Origin: Alphaproteobacteria bacterium
GTDB taxonomy: Bacteria > Pseudomonadota > Alphaproteobacteria > Bin95
Direction: 5' to 3'
DNA: 40,774 nucleotides
NCBI GenBank assembly: GCA_029978325.1
Contig: JAPOJR010000011.1
Span: 1-40,774, forward strand
Position 1 is the first letter of the stretch, and each line of letters begins with the position of its first letter. Below are positions 1 through 8,982 of the stretch, one piece after another. Below the pieces are notes generated by a model. It saw only the letters and a program-made list of their open reading frames with translations, was not told where the DNA came from and did no database searches. The position numbers were made by a program, and so were the translations under genes.

Positions 1-2
1 GC

Positions 3-263
3 GGCTATGACGGCTATATCGCGCTTGGCTGCGTGATCCGGGGCGAAACATCCCATTACGATCACATCTGCACCGAAGTATCGCGTGCCTGCCAAACCTT
101 GGCGACCGACGGCGGATTGGTCATCGGATTTGGTCTGCTGACCGTTGAGAATGAAGAACAGGCTATCGTCCGTGCCGACCCGAACCGCAAGGACAAAGGC
201 GGCGAAGCGGCAAAAGCTTGTATGATGAACCTGAAGCTTGCCCGACGCTTCCTCGATTCATAG
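3..263 (+). CDS. ribH: 6,7-dimethyl-8-ribityllumazine synthase (5'-truncated by window edge)
   Basis: Frame open from base 3: GYDGYIALGCVIRGETSHYDHICTEVSR...GLLTVENEEQA; lumazine synthase signature; followed by nusB. Confidence 0.95.
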   Translation, partial: GYDGYIALGCVIRGETSHYDHICTEVSRACQTLATDGGLVIGFGLLTVENEEQAIVRADPNRKDKGGEAAKACMMNLKLARRFLDS

Positions 264-281
264 GCAGAAAAACACCAGGCC

Positions 282-818
282 ATGCGCGATCGAGACCTGA
301 TCCAATCCTTCGCCCCGGGCGCCGAGCCCGATGGCGAGGCCACCGACGCGCGTCCGCTCGAAGGCCGCCGGCGGCTGGCGCGCGTGGCCGCGATTCAGGT
401 GCTTTACCAATCGGCTATGACGCGAGCGCAAATCCCGGCTGTTGCCAAGCAATTTGAGGACCACCGCCTCGGCGAAAATATTGATGGCCTGGCCTTGGAC
501 GTGGATGTCGCGTTCTTCCGCCGGCTTACCAGTGGCATCGCCAAGGACGCTGCGGCGCTGACCCTGCTGGTCCAGGAGGCCCTGCAAAAACGCCAGTTCG
601 GCCGCCTGGAGTATGTGCTCCAGGCGATATTGATTGCCGGAGCCTATGAATTGCAGGCGCTGCGGGATGTGCCGCCCCGGTCCACCATTGACGAATATAC
701 CGACATTGCCGCCGCGTTTTTCGACAAAGGCGAACGGTCTCTCGTCAACGCGGTGTTGGACCGGCTCGCCCATGGAATGCGCCCGGATGACTTCTCCGCC
801 ACACCCGCCGCCTCTTGA
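282..818 (+). CDS. nusB: Transcription antitermination factor NusB
   Basis: RRLARVAAIQVLYQ...FGRLEYVLQAILIAGAYEL...TIDEYTDIAAAFFDKGERSLVNAVLDRLA; ribH-nusB-thiL order. Confidence 0.93.
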   Translation: MRDRDLIQSFAPGAEPDGEATDARPLEGRRRLARVAAIQVLYQSAMTRAQIPAVAKQFEDHRLGENIDGLALDVDVAFFRRLTSGIAKDAAALTLLVQEALQKRQFGRLEYVLQAILIAGAYELQALRDVPPRSTIDEYTDIAAAFFDKGERSLVNAVLDRLAHGMRPDDFSATPAAS

Positions 819-1794
819 CGAATTCGGACTGATCGCCCGGTATCTTGCGCCGCTGGCCGTCCATCCGGGTGCGGATGGACTGAGGGACGATGTGGCGGTG
901 TTAGCATTGGCGGACCTGGCGGGTGACCTGGTCGTCAATACCGACGCGGTTGTCGCCGGCGTGCATTTCCTGACGCATGAGCAACCTGCCGCGATCGCCG
1001 AGCGCGCACTGCGGGTCAATTTAAGCGATCTGGCGGCAAAAGGCGCAAAGCCGCTGGGCTATCAACTGACGTTGGCGCTCAATCCCGCCCAGGACGAGGC
1101 ATGGATCGCGGAATTTGCCGGCGGACTGCGCTCGAACCAGGATGCGTTCGGCTGGTCTCTGCTGGGTGGAGATACGGTGCGGACGCCGGGCCCGCTGACG
1201 ATCAGCGTCACCGCGTTCGGCACCTTATCAGGCAAAGGATGTCTGCGCCGCGGCGGGGCTCAGGTTGACGACGACGTCTGGGTCAGCGGCTGGATCGGCG
1301 ACGGCGCTCTAGGTTTGGCATTGGCCCAAGGCATTGGCCCGGCGCTCGATCCGGTCCAGGCCGCAGCGGCGGAGAGCAAATTCCGCCTGCCGTTGCCGCG
1401 CGTCACATTGGGCATCGCGCTTGCCGAAGCCGGTATTGCGACGGCGTCGGCCGATGTCTCCGACGGGCTGATCGCGGATCTGGGCCATATCGCATCCGCT
1501 AGCCGGCTCGGCATGGAGATCGACGCCGCGCTGGTGCCTTTGTCCGATGCAGGCCGGGCGGCCGTCGCCCAGGACGGGGAATGGCTGGACCGCCTGTTGT
1601 CCGGCGGAGATGACTATGAGGTGGTGTTCACCGCGCCGGCATCCGCCCGGCCCGACATTGTCGCCATCGGCTTGCGCACAAACACGCCCGTCCACCGCAT
1701 CGGCGCCATGACCGCTAGCGCGGACGGCGTCAGGGTCCGCTATCCGGACGGCAGCCTGCGCTGTCTGAGCCGTACCGGCTATCGCCATTTCTGA
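787..1794 (+). CDS. thiL: Thiamine-monophosphate kinase
   Basis: DEFGLIARYLAPL...DDVAVL...VNTDAVVAGVHFL...NLSDLAAKGAKPLGYQLTLAL...GGDTVRTPGPLTISVTAFG...SGGDDYEVVFTAP; start set at 787, overlapping the nusB end. Confidence 0.93.
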   Translation: MTSPPHPPPLDEFGLIARYLAPLAVHPGADGLRDDVAVLALADLAGDLVVNTDAVVAGVHFLTHEQPAAIAERALRVNLSDLAAKGAKPLGYQLTLALNPAQDEAWIAEFAGGLRSNQDAFGWSLLGGDTVRTPGPLTISVTAFGTLSGKGCLRRGGAQVDDDVWVSGWIGDGALGLALAQGIGPALDPVQAAAAESKFRLPLPRVTLGIALAEAGIATASADVSDGLIADLGHIASASRLGMEIDAALVPLSDAGRAAVAQDGEWLDRLLSGGDDYEVVFTAPASARPDIVAIGLRTNTPVHRIGAMTASADGVRVRYPDGSLRCLSRTGYRHF

Positions 1795-1804
1795 CAGGAA
1801 TGGC

Positions 1805-2689
1805 CTATCGCCCCCGTATCTGCCGCTCGCGAAAGAAAATATACAGTCCCGAGGCACTGACGACGGCCGCGCCAATGAAGGTATCGACCGGCGGGATGTG
1901 GGCGAAGAACAGGTAGCCGAACAGGGTCGCCCACAGCAGCATGAAATAGCGGAAGGGCGTCACCACCACCGCCTCCCCCCAATAGAACGCATAGACGGTC
2001 AGGAACTGCGCGACGCCCTGCAGGCAGCCGGTCAGCGCGAACAGGGCCATGCCCTGCCAGTCCGGCGTGACCCAGCCGAAGCTTAAGAGGCCCGCGCCGG
2101 CGATGACGGAGCAGGAGGTGGAGATCAGCACCGTGGCGTTGGCCGAGTCGGTCGCGCCGAGCTTGCGCGTCAGGATATCCCTCGTACTGCTGAGCAGCGG
2201 AACGCAGGCCGCCAGCAGCAGCGGCCAGAGCGGCCCGCCGCCGCTGGGGTTGACGATGAACAGCACGCCGCCGAAGCCGATGACGACGGCGGTCCAGCGC
2301 CGCCAGCCTACTCTCTCGCCCAGGAAATACGGGGCGAGCGCCGTCAGGATCAGCGGGCTGAGGAACACCATGGCCGTCATGTCGGCCAGTTGCACTTCTT
2401 TCAGGGCGTACATGAAGCAGATGCCGGTCAGCGCAATGTTGACGCCGCGGGCAATCTGCCGCTTCCAGTCGCGCACCCGCACGCCTTTCCAGCCGCCCTG
2501 ATACTGGATCGCGCCAATGGTGAACAGCAGGACGAACAGCGAGCGGAAGAACATGACCTCGCCCACCGGGTAGTCGTCCATCATCACCTTGGCGATGGCG
2601 TCCGTGAACGAGAAGATCGCGCCCGCACCCAGGATGCAGAAAATGCCCTTGGTCGAGCCGGCTAGGCCCTCGCCCTTAACTGCGGCCAT
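1805..2689 (-). CDS. EamA/DMT-superfamily permease (array copy 1)
   Basis: TKGIFCILGAGAIFSFTDAIAKVMMDDYPVGEVMFFRSLFVLL...ALAPYFLGERVGWRRWTAVVIGFGGVLFIVNPSGG...TPFRYFMLLWATLFGYLFF; start at 2689 by homology with neighbours. Confidence 0.9.
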   Translation of the reverse strand: MAAVKGEGLAGSTKGIFCILGAGAIFSFTDAIAKVMMDDYPVGEVMFFRSLFVLLFTIGAIQYQGGWKGVRVRDWKRQIARGVNIALTGICFMYALKEVQLADMTAMVFLSPLILTALAPYFLGERVGWRRWTAVVIGFGGVLFIVNPSGGGPLWPLLLAACVPLLSSTRDILTRKLGATDSANATVLISTSCSVIAGAGLLSFGWVTPDWQGMALFALTGCLQGVAQFLTVYAFYWGEAVVVTPFRYFMLLWATLFGYLFFAHIPPVDTFIGAAVVSASGLYIFFRERQIRGR

Positions 2690-3563
2690 GCCGGGCCTCC
2701 CGATGGTAAATGTAGAGGCCGGAGGCGACGACGATGGCCGCGCCGATGAAGGTCTCGGTGCGAGGGATGGTGCCGAAGAACAGATAGCCATAGATGCCGG
2801 CCCAGATCAGCATCAGGTAGCGAAACGGCGCCAGCACCACCGTCTCGCCATGCATGAAAGCATAGATCAGGAAATACTGCGCCACACCCTGTAGCGTGCC
2901 CGCAGCGGCAAAGATCAGCAGCCCCCACCAGTCCGGCGTGACCCAGCCGAGCGGCAGCAGGCATATCCCGACGGCCGCCATGACGAAATTCGAGAACAGC
3001 ATGGTGGCGTTCGCTGTCTCCGTCCTGGCGAGGAAACGGGTGTAGAGATCGCTGAAGGTCAGGAACACCGGCACCATCAGCCCCAGCAGCAGGGCGAACA
3101 ACGGAATGTCTCCGCTTGGCCGCACGATCAGCAGCACGCCGCAGAAGCCAACACCCACCGCCACCCGCCGCCGCCAGCCCACCTGCTCCCCCAGGAAATA
3201 CGGGGCAAGCACGGTCAGAATCAGGGGGGAGACGAACAGCAGGGCGATCAGGTCGGCCAGCGGTGCGTCCTTCAGGGCGACGATGAAGGTCAGCGAGGTG
3301 GCAGCCACCATCAGGCCGCGGATCCACTGGCCCTTCCAGTTCCGCACCCGGACGGAGGCGAAGCCGCCCTTCAACGACACCATGACGATGATCGAAACCA
3401 ACACGAAAGCCGAGCGCAGGCAGAGAATCTGGCCAGGCGGGTAACTGCCTGCCAGCAATTTCGCCAGCGCATCGGTAAAGCCGAAGATCACCCCAGACGC
3501 CACGATGTAGGCGATGCCGCGCGCCTGGCTCGCCGCGGAAACACCCGCTTCAGGCGCGGCCAT
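2676..3563 (-). CDS. EamA/DMT-superfamily permease (array copy 2)
   Basis: ARGIAYIVASGVIFGFTDALAKLLAGSYPPGQILCLRSAFVL...APYFLGEQVGWRRRVAVGVGFCGVLLIVRPSGD; overlaps the starts/stops of adjacent paralogs by 14 nt. Confidence 0.9.
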   Translation of the reverse strand: MAAPEAGVSAASQARGIAYIVASGVIFGFTDALAKLLAGSYPPGQILCLRSAFVLVSIIVMVSLKGGFASVRVRNWKGQWIRGLMVAATSLTFIVALKDAPLADLIALLFVSPLILTVLAPYFLGEQVGWRRRVAVGVGFCGVLLIVRPSGDIPLFALLLGLMVPVFLTFSDLYTRFLARTETANATMLFSNFVMAAVGICLLPLGWVTPDWWGLLIFAAAGTLQGVAQYFLIYAFMHGETVVLAPFRYLMLIWAGIYGYLFFGTIPRTETFIGAAIVVASGLYIYHREARHGRS

Positions 3564-4428
3564 GCCGTGCCTCCCGATAGAAGATGTACAGGCCGGCGGC
3601 GCAGACGATGCTGGCTCCGGCGATCGTCTCCATGCGCGGCAAGGCATCGAAGAACAGCCAGCCGTAGAGCGTCGCCCAGAGCAGCAGGAAATAGCGGAAC
3701 GGCGCGACGACCACCGCCTCTCCATAAATGAAGGCGTAGACCAGGAAGAACTGCGCCGCGCCCTGCAGGGTGCCGGTCAGCGCGAACAGGCCTATGCCCT
3801 CCCACGTCGGCATCACCCAGCCGAAAGGCAGGCTGGCCAGGCCGCCTGCCATGACGCAGAGGGTCGAGACGAACATCATGCCGTTGGCGCTGTCGGTCGC
3901 CGACAGACGGCGCGTGATGATATCGCGTACGCTCATGGTCAGCGGAATGGTGCAGGCCAGCAACAGCGGCCAGAGCGCCACCTCGCCACTGGGCCGGACG
4001 ATGAGCATGGCGCCGCCGAAGCCGACCGCCACCGCCGTCCACCGCCGCCAGCCGACCTGTTCCTTCAGGAAGTAGGGCGCAAGCGCGGTCAATACCAACG
4101 GCGAGATGAACATCATCGCCGTCAGGTCCGCCAGCGGCAGGTGCTTCAGCGCGGTCACGAAGATATAGGAGGTTACGGCCAGCAGCAGGCCACGGGCCCA
4201 TTGCAGCCGCCAATTGACGATCCGAAGCTCGCGCCATCCGCCCTGCCATTGCACCATGGCCGCGATGGAGACAAAGACGAACACGGAGCGGAAGAACAGG
4301 ATTTCTCCGGGTGGATAGCCGCCGGTCAGCACTTTTGACAGCGCATCGGTCAGCCCGAAGATGCCGTTCGAGATGACAATGCAGCCGATGCCTTTCAGCT
4401 GTGTGGAAGCGCCGGGTGCGCTATGCAT
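3550..4428 (-). CDS. EamA/DMT-superfamily permease (array copy 3)
   Basis: LKGIGCIVISNGIFGLTDALSKVLTGGYPPGEILFFRSVFVF...APYFLKEQVGWRRWTAVAVGFGGAMLIVRPSGE...APFRYFLLLWATLYGWLFF. Confidence 0.9.
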   Translation of the reverse strand: MHSAPGASTQLKGIGCIVISNGIFGLTDALSKVLTGGYPPGEILFFRSVFVFVSIAAMVQWQGGWRELRIVNWRLQWARGLLLAVTSYIFVTALKHLPLADLTAMMFISPLVLTALAPYFLKEQVGWRRWTAVAVGFGGAMLIVRPSGEVALWPLLLACTIPLTMSVRDIITRRLSATDSANGMMFVSTLCVMAGGLASLPFGWVMPTWEGIGLFALTGTLQGAAQFFLVYAFIYGEAVVVAPFRYFLLLWATLYGWLFFDALPRMETIAGASIVCAAGLYIFYREARHGRA

Positions 4429-4603
4429 GGATGGGAGGAGCCTGTCGTAGAAGGACGGCGGTGCACCGCCGAATGAGAAAGCTTAGCCCGGTTCCGACGC
4501 ACCGCGCCAGCCCGGGCACAGCACTTTGGCCTTGCTGGGACGGCCGGAGATGGCCAAGCTATTGGCCCAGCCGTTCCGATCGGGACGCCAAGGGAGAAAT
4601 GCC

Positions 4604-5812
4604 ATGAAATTCGGAATTTTCTACGAACTGCAATTGCCCCGCCCCTGGGGCCCCAACGACGAGCTGAACCTCTACCAAAACGCGCTCAGCCAGGTCGAAC
4701 TGGCGGATAAGCTGGGCTATGACTATGCCTGGGAGGTGGAGCACCATTTCCTGGAGGAATATTCGCATTCGCCGCAGCCCGAAGTGTTCCTTGCAGCAGC
4801 GAGCCAGCGGACCAAGAACATCCGCCTCGGCCACGGCATTATCCAACTGCCCTCTAACCATCCGGCGCGAGTGGCGGAAAAGGTGGCCTGCCTGGACCTC
4901 GTCAGCAATGGCCGCGTCGAATTCGGCATGGGCGAGGGCGCCAGCATTACGGAGCTGGGCCCCTTCGACCGCGACCTGGAAACCAAGCGGGAGGTCTGGG
5001 AAGACGCCGTCCGGTGCATCATGCCGATGTTCACCAAGGAAGGCTGGGAATACGATGGCCCACACTTCAAATTCCCGCTGCGCAACGTCCTGCCAAAGCC
5101 GGTGCAGAAGCCGCACCCGCCGCTCTGGGTCGCCTGCTCGCAGCTGGAGACGATTGAGATGGCCGGGCGGCGCGGCATCGGCGCGTTGGGCTTCCAGTTC
5201 CTGTCCGCCGACATGGCGCACGCCTGGGTGCACGCCTACTACAATTCCTTCGTGAAACGGCAGGAAAAGCTGGCGGACTACCAGAGCAACTGCAACATCG
5301 CCATGGTCAGCTATTTCATGTGCGCAGAGACCGACGAGGAAGCCCGCCGCCGGGCGGAAGGCGTGACTTTCTTCCAGTTCTCGCTGGCCTATTACAGCGG
5401 CTCCAAGGGCCGGAAACGCGCCGATCCTGGCACCGTCAGCCTCTGGGACGAATACATGGCCTGGAAAAAGGCCAATCCGGAGGCGGCGGAAAAGGCCTTG
5501 CGCGGCGGCCTGATCGGCTCACCGGAGACCATCCGCAAGAAGCTGCGCCGGTTCAAGGAAAGCAAGGTCGACAGCATCATCCTGCTGAACCAGGCCGGCC
5601 GCAACACGCACGAGCATATCTGCGAGAGCCTGGAATTGTTCGCCAAGGAGGTCATGCCGGAGTTCCACGCCGATATTCCCGCGCACGAGGAATGGAAGCG
5701 CCAGGTGCTGGCCGGTGAGATCGAACTCGAAGAGATCGACACCACCCCCTACAAGGAGCGCGTCGGCGTCGGCAAAGGCGTCAGCATCGACAAGCTGGTA
5801 GCGGCGGAGTGA
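4604..5812 (+). CDS. LLM-class (luciferase-like) flavin-dependent monooxygenase
   Basis: MKFGIFYELQLPRPWGPNDELNLYQNALSQVELADKLGYDYAWEVEHHFLEEYSHSPQPEVFLAAASQRTKNIRLGHGI; RBS-like AGGGAG upstream of 4604. Confidence 0.92.
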   Translation: MKFGIFYELQLPRPWGPNDELNLYQNALSQVELADKLGYDYAWEVEHHFLEEYSHSPQPEVFLAAASQRTKNIRLGHGIIQLPSNHPARVAEKVACLDLVSNGRVEFGMGEGASITELGPFDRDLETKREVWEDAVRCIMPMFTKEGWEYDGPHFKFPLRNVLPKPVQKPHPPLWVACSQLETIEMAGRRGIGALGFQFLSADMAHAWVHAYYNSFVKRQEKLADYQSNCNIAMVSYFMCAETDEEARRRAEGVTFFQFSLAYYSGSKGRKRADPGTVSLWDEYMAWKKANPEAAEKALRGGLIGSPETIRKKLRRFKESKVDSIILLNQAGRNTHEHICESLELFAKEVMPEFHADIPAHEEWKRQVLAGEIELEEIDTTPYKERVGVGKGVSIDKLVAAE

Positions 5813-5823
5813 GCCCCGGCTAT

Positions 5824-5849
5824 GGGCAGGTGCCACCGGGCACCTGCCC
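5824..5849. terminator. Putative bidirectional terminator hairpin between convergent genes
   Basis: GGGCAGGTGC-caccgg-GCACCTGCCC, perfect 10-bp stem with 6-nt loop, between the LLM stop (5812) and DMT copy 4 end (5856); no clear U-tract. Confidence 0.6.
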
Positions 5850-5855
5850 TGCTCA

Positions 5856-6842
5856 TCAGGTATGCTTTTTCAACCGCGCCTCCCGGAAGAAGATATAGAG
5901 GCCGGCGGCGACGATAATGGCCGCGCCCAACAATGTCTGGCCGCTGGGCACATCGCCAAAAATGACAAAGCCATAAAACGTGGCCCATAGCAGAATAAAA
6001 TAGCGGAACGGCGCGACGACCGCCGCTTCGCCGAGAACGAACGCATAGACCTGAAGGTACATGCCCGCGCCCAGCAGCAACCCGGCGAGCGCCAGCATGC
6101 CCAGTCCTAGCGCGTCCGGCGTCACCCAACCGAACGGCAAGCTGACCGTGCTGGCGACCAGCAGGCAGGTGGTGGTCACGACCATCATCGCCTCCGGCGT
6201 ATCGGTGCGCGATAACTGGCGGGTAATGATATCGCGAAAACTGCCGAGCGTCGGCACGACCAGCGCCAGTAGCATCGGCCAGATCGTCTCGATCTCGCCG
6301 GACGGATTGACGATCAGCAGCGTGCCGCCAAAACCCACGGCCACCGCCGTATAGCGCCGCCAGCCGACTTGCTCGCCCAGCATATAGGGCGCCAGCAGCG
6401 TCACCAGGATCGGCGAAACGAACAGGATCGCGATCAGATCGGCCAGCGCCAGGTATTTGAGCACTGTGACAAAGATAAACGAGTTGATGACAAAGATCGC
6501 GCCGCGGATCAGTTGCCGCCGCCAATCGCTCACCCGCAAATGCCCCCGCAACCGGCCATGGCGCAGGCGCATGCCCAACAGCACGGCGCTAAGGATGCAC
6601 ACGGCGTGAAAAAATAGGATTTCGCCGGTGGGATAAGTCTCCTTCAATACCTTTGAGATAGCGTCCGACGACCCGAACATCGCGCCCGAGCCAATCAGGC
6701 AGAGAATGCCTTTGCCCTGATCCGATACACTGCTGAGTGGGCGCAAGATGCCTGCCTCCGGAAATCTGCTGGCCTGATGCCGACTAGCGGGACTAGCATG
6801 ATGGCGGCGTAAACCGCTTGAAGGAAGCACAGTGATGCACAA
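5856..6842 (-). CDS. EamA/DMT-superfamily permease (copy 4, separated from the array by the LLM gene; start uncertain)
   Basis: DQGKGILCLIGSGAMFGSSDAISKVLKETYPTGEILFFHAVCIL...APYMLGEQVGWRRYTAVAVGFGGTLLIVNPSGE...APFRYFILLWATFYGF; true start probably downstream of 6842. Confidence 0.88.
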   Translation of the reverse strand: MCITVLPSSGLRRHHASPASRHQASRFPEAGILRPLSSVSDQGKGILCLIGSGAMFGSSDAISKVLKETYPTGEILFFHAVCILSAVLLGMRLRHGRLRGHLRVSDWRRQLIRGAIFVINSFIFVTVLKYLALADLIAILFVSPILVTLLAPYMLGEQVGWRRYTAVAVGFGGTLLIVNPSGEIETIWPMLLALVVPTLGSFRDIITRQLSRTDTPEAMMVVTTTCLLVASTVSLPFGWVTPDALGLGMLALAGLLLGAGMYLQVYAFVLGEAAVVAPFRYFILLWATFYGFVIFGDVPSGQTLLGAAIIVAAGLYIFFREARLKKHT

Positions 6843-7221
6843 ATGGATCGACCATGTGGTTGTTCGCGTTGAAAATCTCGACGACGCTATCGACCACTAC
6901 ACCAATCGCCTGGGCTTTACCGTTACCGAGCCGGTCGAGGACCAGCCGGATTTGGGATTGCGCCGGGTGATCCTGGGGCTCGGCACGTCCGGTACCTTCA
7001 TCGAACTGTGCGAGCCGCTGGGCGAGACCAGCGACATCCGCAATTCGCTGGAAAAACGCGGCGAAGGCGTGCACCTGGTGGCGCTGGCCGTGCCCGACCT
7101 GGAGGCTGCCAAGGCCGATATGAAGGCGCGCGGCGCAAGGATCATCGAGGCTGGGCGGCAGGTGTTCCTGCACCCGAAGGAAGGTCATGGCGTGATGTAT
7201 CAGTTAATCGAGCGGAAATAA
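6835..7221 (+). CDS. VOC-family protein, methylmalonyl-CoA epimerase/glyoxalase-like
   Basis: MHKWIDHVVVRVENLDDAIDHYTNRLGFTVTEP...IELCEPLGETSDIRNSLEKRGEGVHLVALAVPDLEAAKADMKARGARI. Confidence 0.85.
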   Translation: MHKWIDHVVVRVENLDDAIDHYTNRLGFTVTEPVEDQPDLGLRRVILGLGTSGTFIELCEPLGETSDIRNSLEKRGEGVHLVALAVPDLEAAKADMKARGARIIEAGRQVFLHPKEGHGVMYQLIERK

Positions 7222-7386
7222 TCCACGCCAGTTCCCGCTTGCGACATTATTGCGGGCGCGTTGACCGGGGCGGGCCTAACCTAAAGCCCTGCGCGACCAC
7301 ACGTAATGCGCCGACGCACGCTTCGGTAGCGTGTCGCCGCCGACGGGCAGGTTCCGGTCGGCGCCGGGCTTTTGGAGTTTTCGCAC

Positions 7387-8550
7387 ATGTCTCGCGGCGA
7401 CATTTCCCTTCTCGTCGGCACCACCAAGGGCGCTTTTCTGCTGGACGGCGACCAGGACCGCAATGATTGGCAGGTGAGGGGCCCGTTCTGTGATGGCTGG
7501 CCGATCAATCATGTGGTCGGCGATCCGGCGAGCGGTGCGCTCTGGGCTGGCGGCGGCGGCGAATGGCATGGCGCGGGCGTCTGGCGCTCGCTGGATCATG
7601 GCGCGACGTGGCAGCTGGCGAAGCTGACATCCGGCATGATGGATGACATGGCGCGCGAGGATGAAAATTTCGCCAGAATGATCGGGTGGATCGACGAGCC
7701 GCCGCCTTTCGCTGCGGACTTTGGCGATATCTGGTCGCTGGCATATGCACACGGCCGCCTCTTTGCCGGCACCAAACCAGCCAGCCTTCTGGCCAGTAAT
7801 GACCAAGGCTGCTCGTGGGAAAGGGTGCAAGGGCTGACGGACCATCCGTCGTCGGACAGCTGGGTCCCCGGTGCGGCCGGTCTGGTGCTGCACTCGATCG
7901 TCTCTGACCCTGGCAACGCGCAGAAGCTGTGGGTCGGCATATCGACCGCCGGCGTATTCGCCACCGATGACGGCGGCGCGCATTGGGAACGGCGCAACCG
8001 TCTGTCCAATGCCGCCCTATGCCATAGCCACCAGCACCCCGCGGCGCCGCGCGACGGCGATGTCGGACATTGCGTCCACAACATGGTGCGGGCAACCGGC
8101 GCTGAGGACCTGCTCTACCAGCAAAACCACCATGGCGTCTGGCGGTCCGGCGACGGCGGGCGCAGCTGGGATGACATCACCGAGGGCCTCCCCTCGACGT
8201 TCGGCTTTCCGATCCATGTGCATCCGCGCGACCCGAAAACTATTTGGACACTGCCGCTGAATGGCGATATGGCCGGCCGCTTCCCTCCGGAGGCGGCGGC
8301 GGCGGTCTGGCGGTCGCGTGACGGCGGCGAAACCTGGCAGGCTCTGCGCAATGGCCTGCCGCAACAGAATTGCTTCTTTACCGTGCTGCGCCAGGGCATG
8401 GCCGTCGATGCGCGGACGCCGACCGGCGTCTATTTCGGCACCAACAGCGGGTCGATTTTCGCCAGCCGCGACGAGGGCGACGGATGGCAGGAAATCGCCC
8501 GCCACCTGCCGACCGTCCTGGCCGTAGAGGTGCTCGACCGCGGGCAATAA
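7387..8550 (+). CDS. BNR/Asp-box beta-propeller protein (sialidase/VPS10-like exo-alpha-sialidase fold)
   Basis: At least six Asp-box-like blades: RSLDHGATWQ, SNDQGCSWER, TDDGGAHWER, RSGDGGRSWDD, RSRDGGETWQ, SRDEGDGWQ. Confidence 0.85.
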   Translation: MSRGDISLLVGTTKGAFLLDGDQDRNDWQVRGPFCDGWPINHVVGDPASGALWAGGGGEWHGAGVWRSLDHGATWQLAKLTSGMMDDMAREDENFARMIGWIDEPPPFAADFGDIWSLAYAHGRLFAGTKPASLLASNDQGCSWERVQGLTDHPSSDSWVPGAAGLVLHSIVSDPGNAQKLWVGISTAGVFATDDGGAHWERRNRLSNAALCHSHQHPAAPRDGDVGHCVHNMVRATGAEDLLYQQNHHGVWRSGDGGRSWDDITEGLPSTFGFPIHVHPRDPKTIWTLPLNGDMAGRFPPEAAAAVWRSRDGGETWQALRNGLPQQNCFFTVLRQGMAVDARTPTGVYFGTNSGSIFASRDEGDGWQEIARHLPTVLAVEVLDRGQ

Positions 8551-8589
8551 GCTGAAGCCCGGCTGCGGTATACGCCCGCGCCGCTTGGT

Positions 8590-8832
8590 TTATCGGTTGC
8601 TGTTCAGCATTGCCGCAATTTCGTCCTGTAGGGCCAGCCGCTGTTTCTTAAGGTCCTCTGCATGAGCATCGGACGTCGGCTCGATTTCGGCTTCGATCCG
8701 GTGGATCGCCCGGTTCACGTGGTGGTGCTGGTCGGCAAGCTTGGCAAAATGCGCGTTGCCTTCCTTCAACGTATGAATGAGCGCGGCATCGTCGGGGAAC
8801 AGATCAGCGAGTTCGAACGGGGTATGGGCCAT
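8590..8832 (-). CDS. YdcH/DUF465 family small protein
   Basis: MAHTPFELADLFPDDAALIHTLKEGNAHFAKLADQHHHVNRAIHRIEAEIEPTSDAHAEDLKKQRLALQDEIAAML. Confidence 0.85.
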   Translation of the reverse strand: MAHTPFELADLFPDDAALIHTLKEGNAHFAKLADQHHHVNRAIHRIEAEIEPTSDAHAEDLKKQRLALQDEIAAMLNSNR

Positions 8833-8982
8833 GCTATGCGATATCCTTTTCTCTGCGTAGCTGCCATTGAGTTTGCCTGCTTCCCATCCGGTTGCCTTGA
8901 TGGAGATCAAGCCGGGCAAATCTGACCTTGGTCGATTCAATCGGACGGTATTGGGAATCCTGTTGGCAAAGCACGGTGGCGG

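Noticed and set aside
7222-7386. Riboswitch or structured RNA upstream of the BNR propeller gene
   Set aside because: Only short GC-rich hairpins seen; no recognisable riboswitch consensus.
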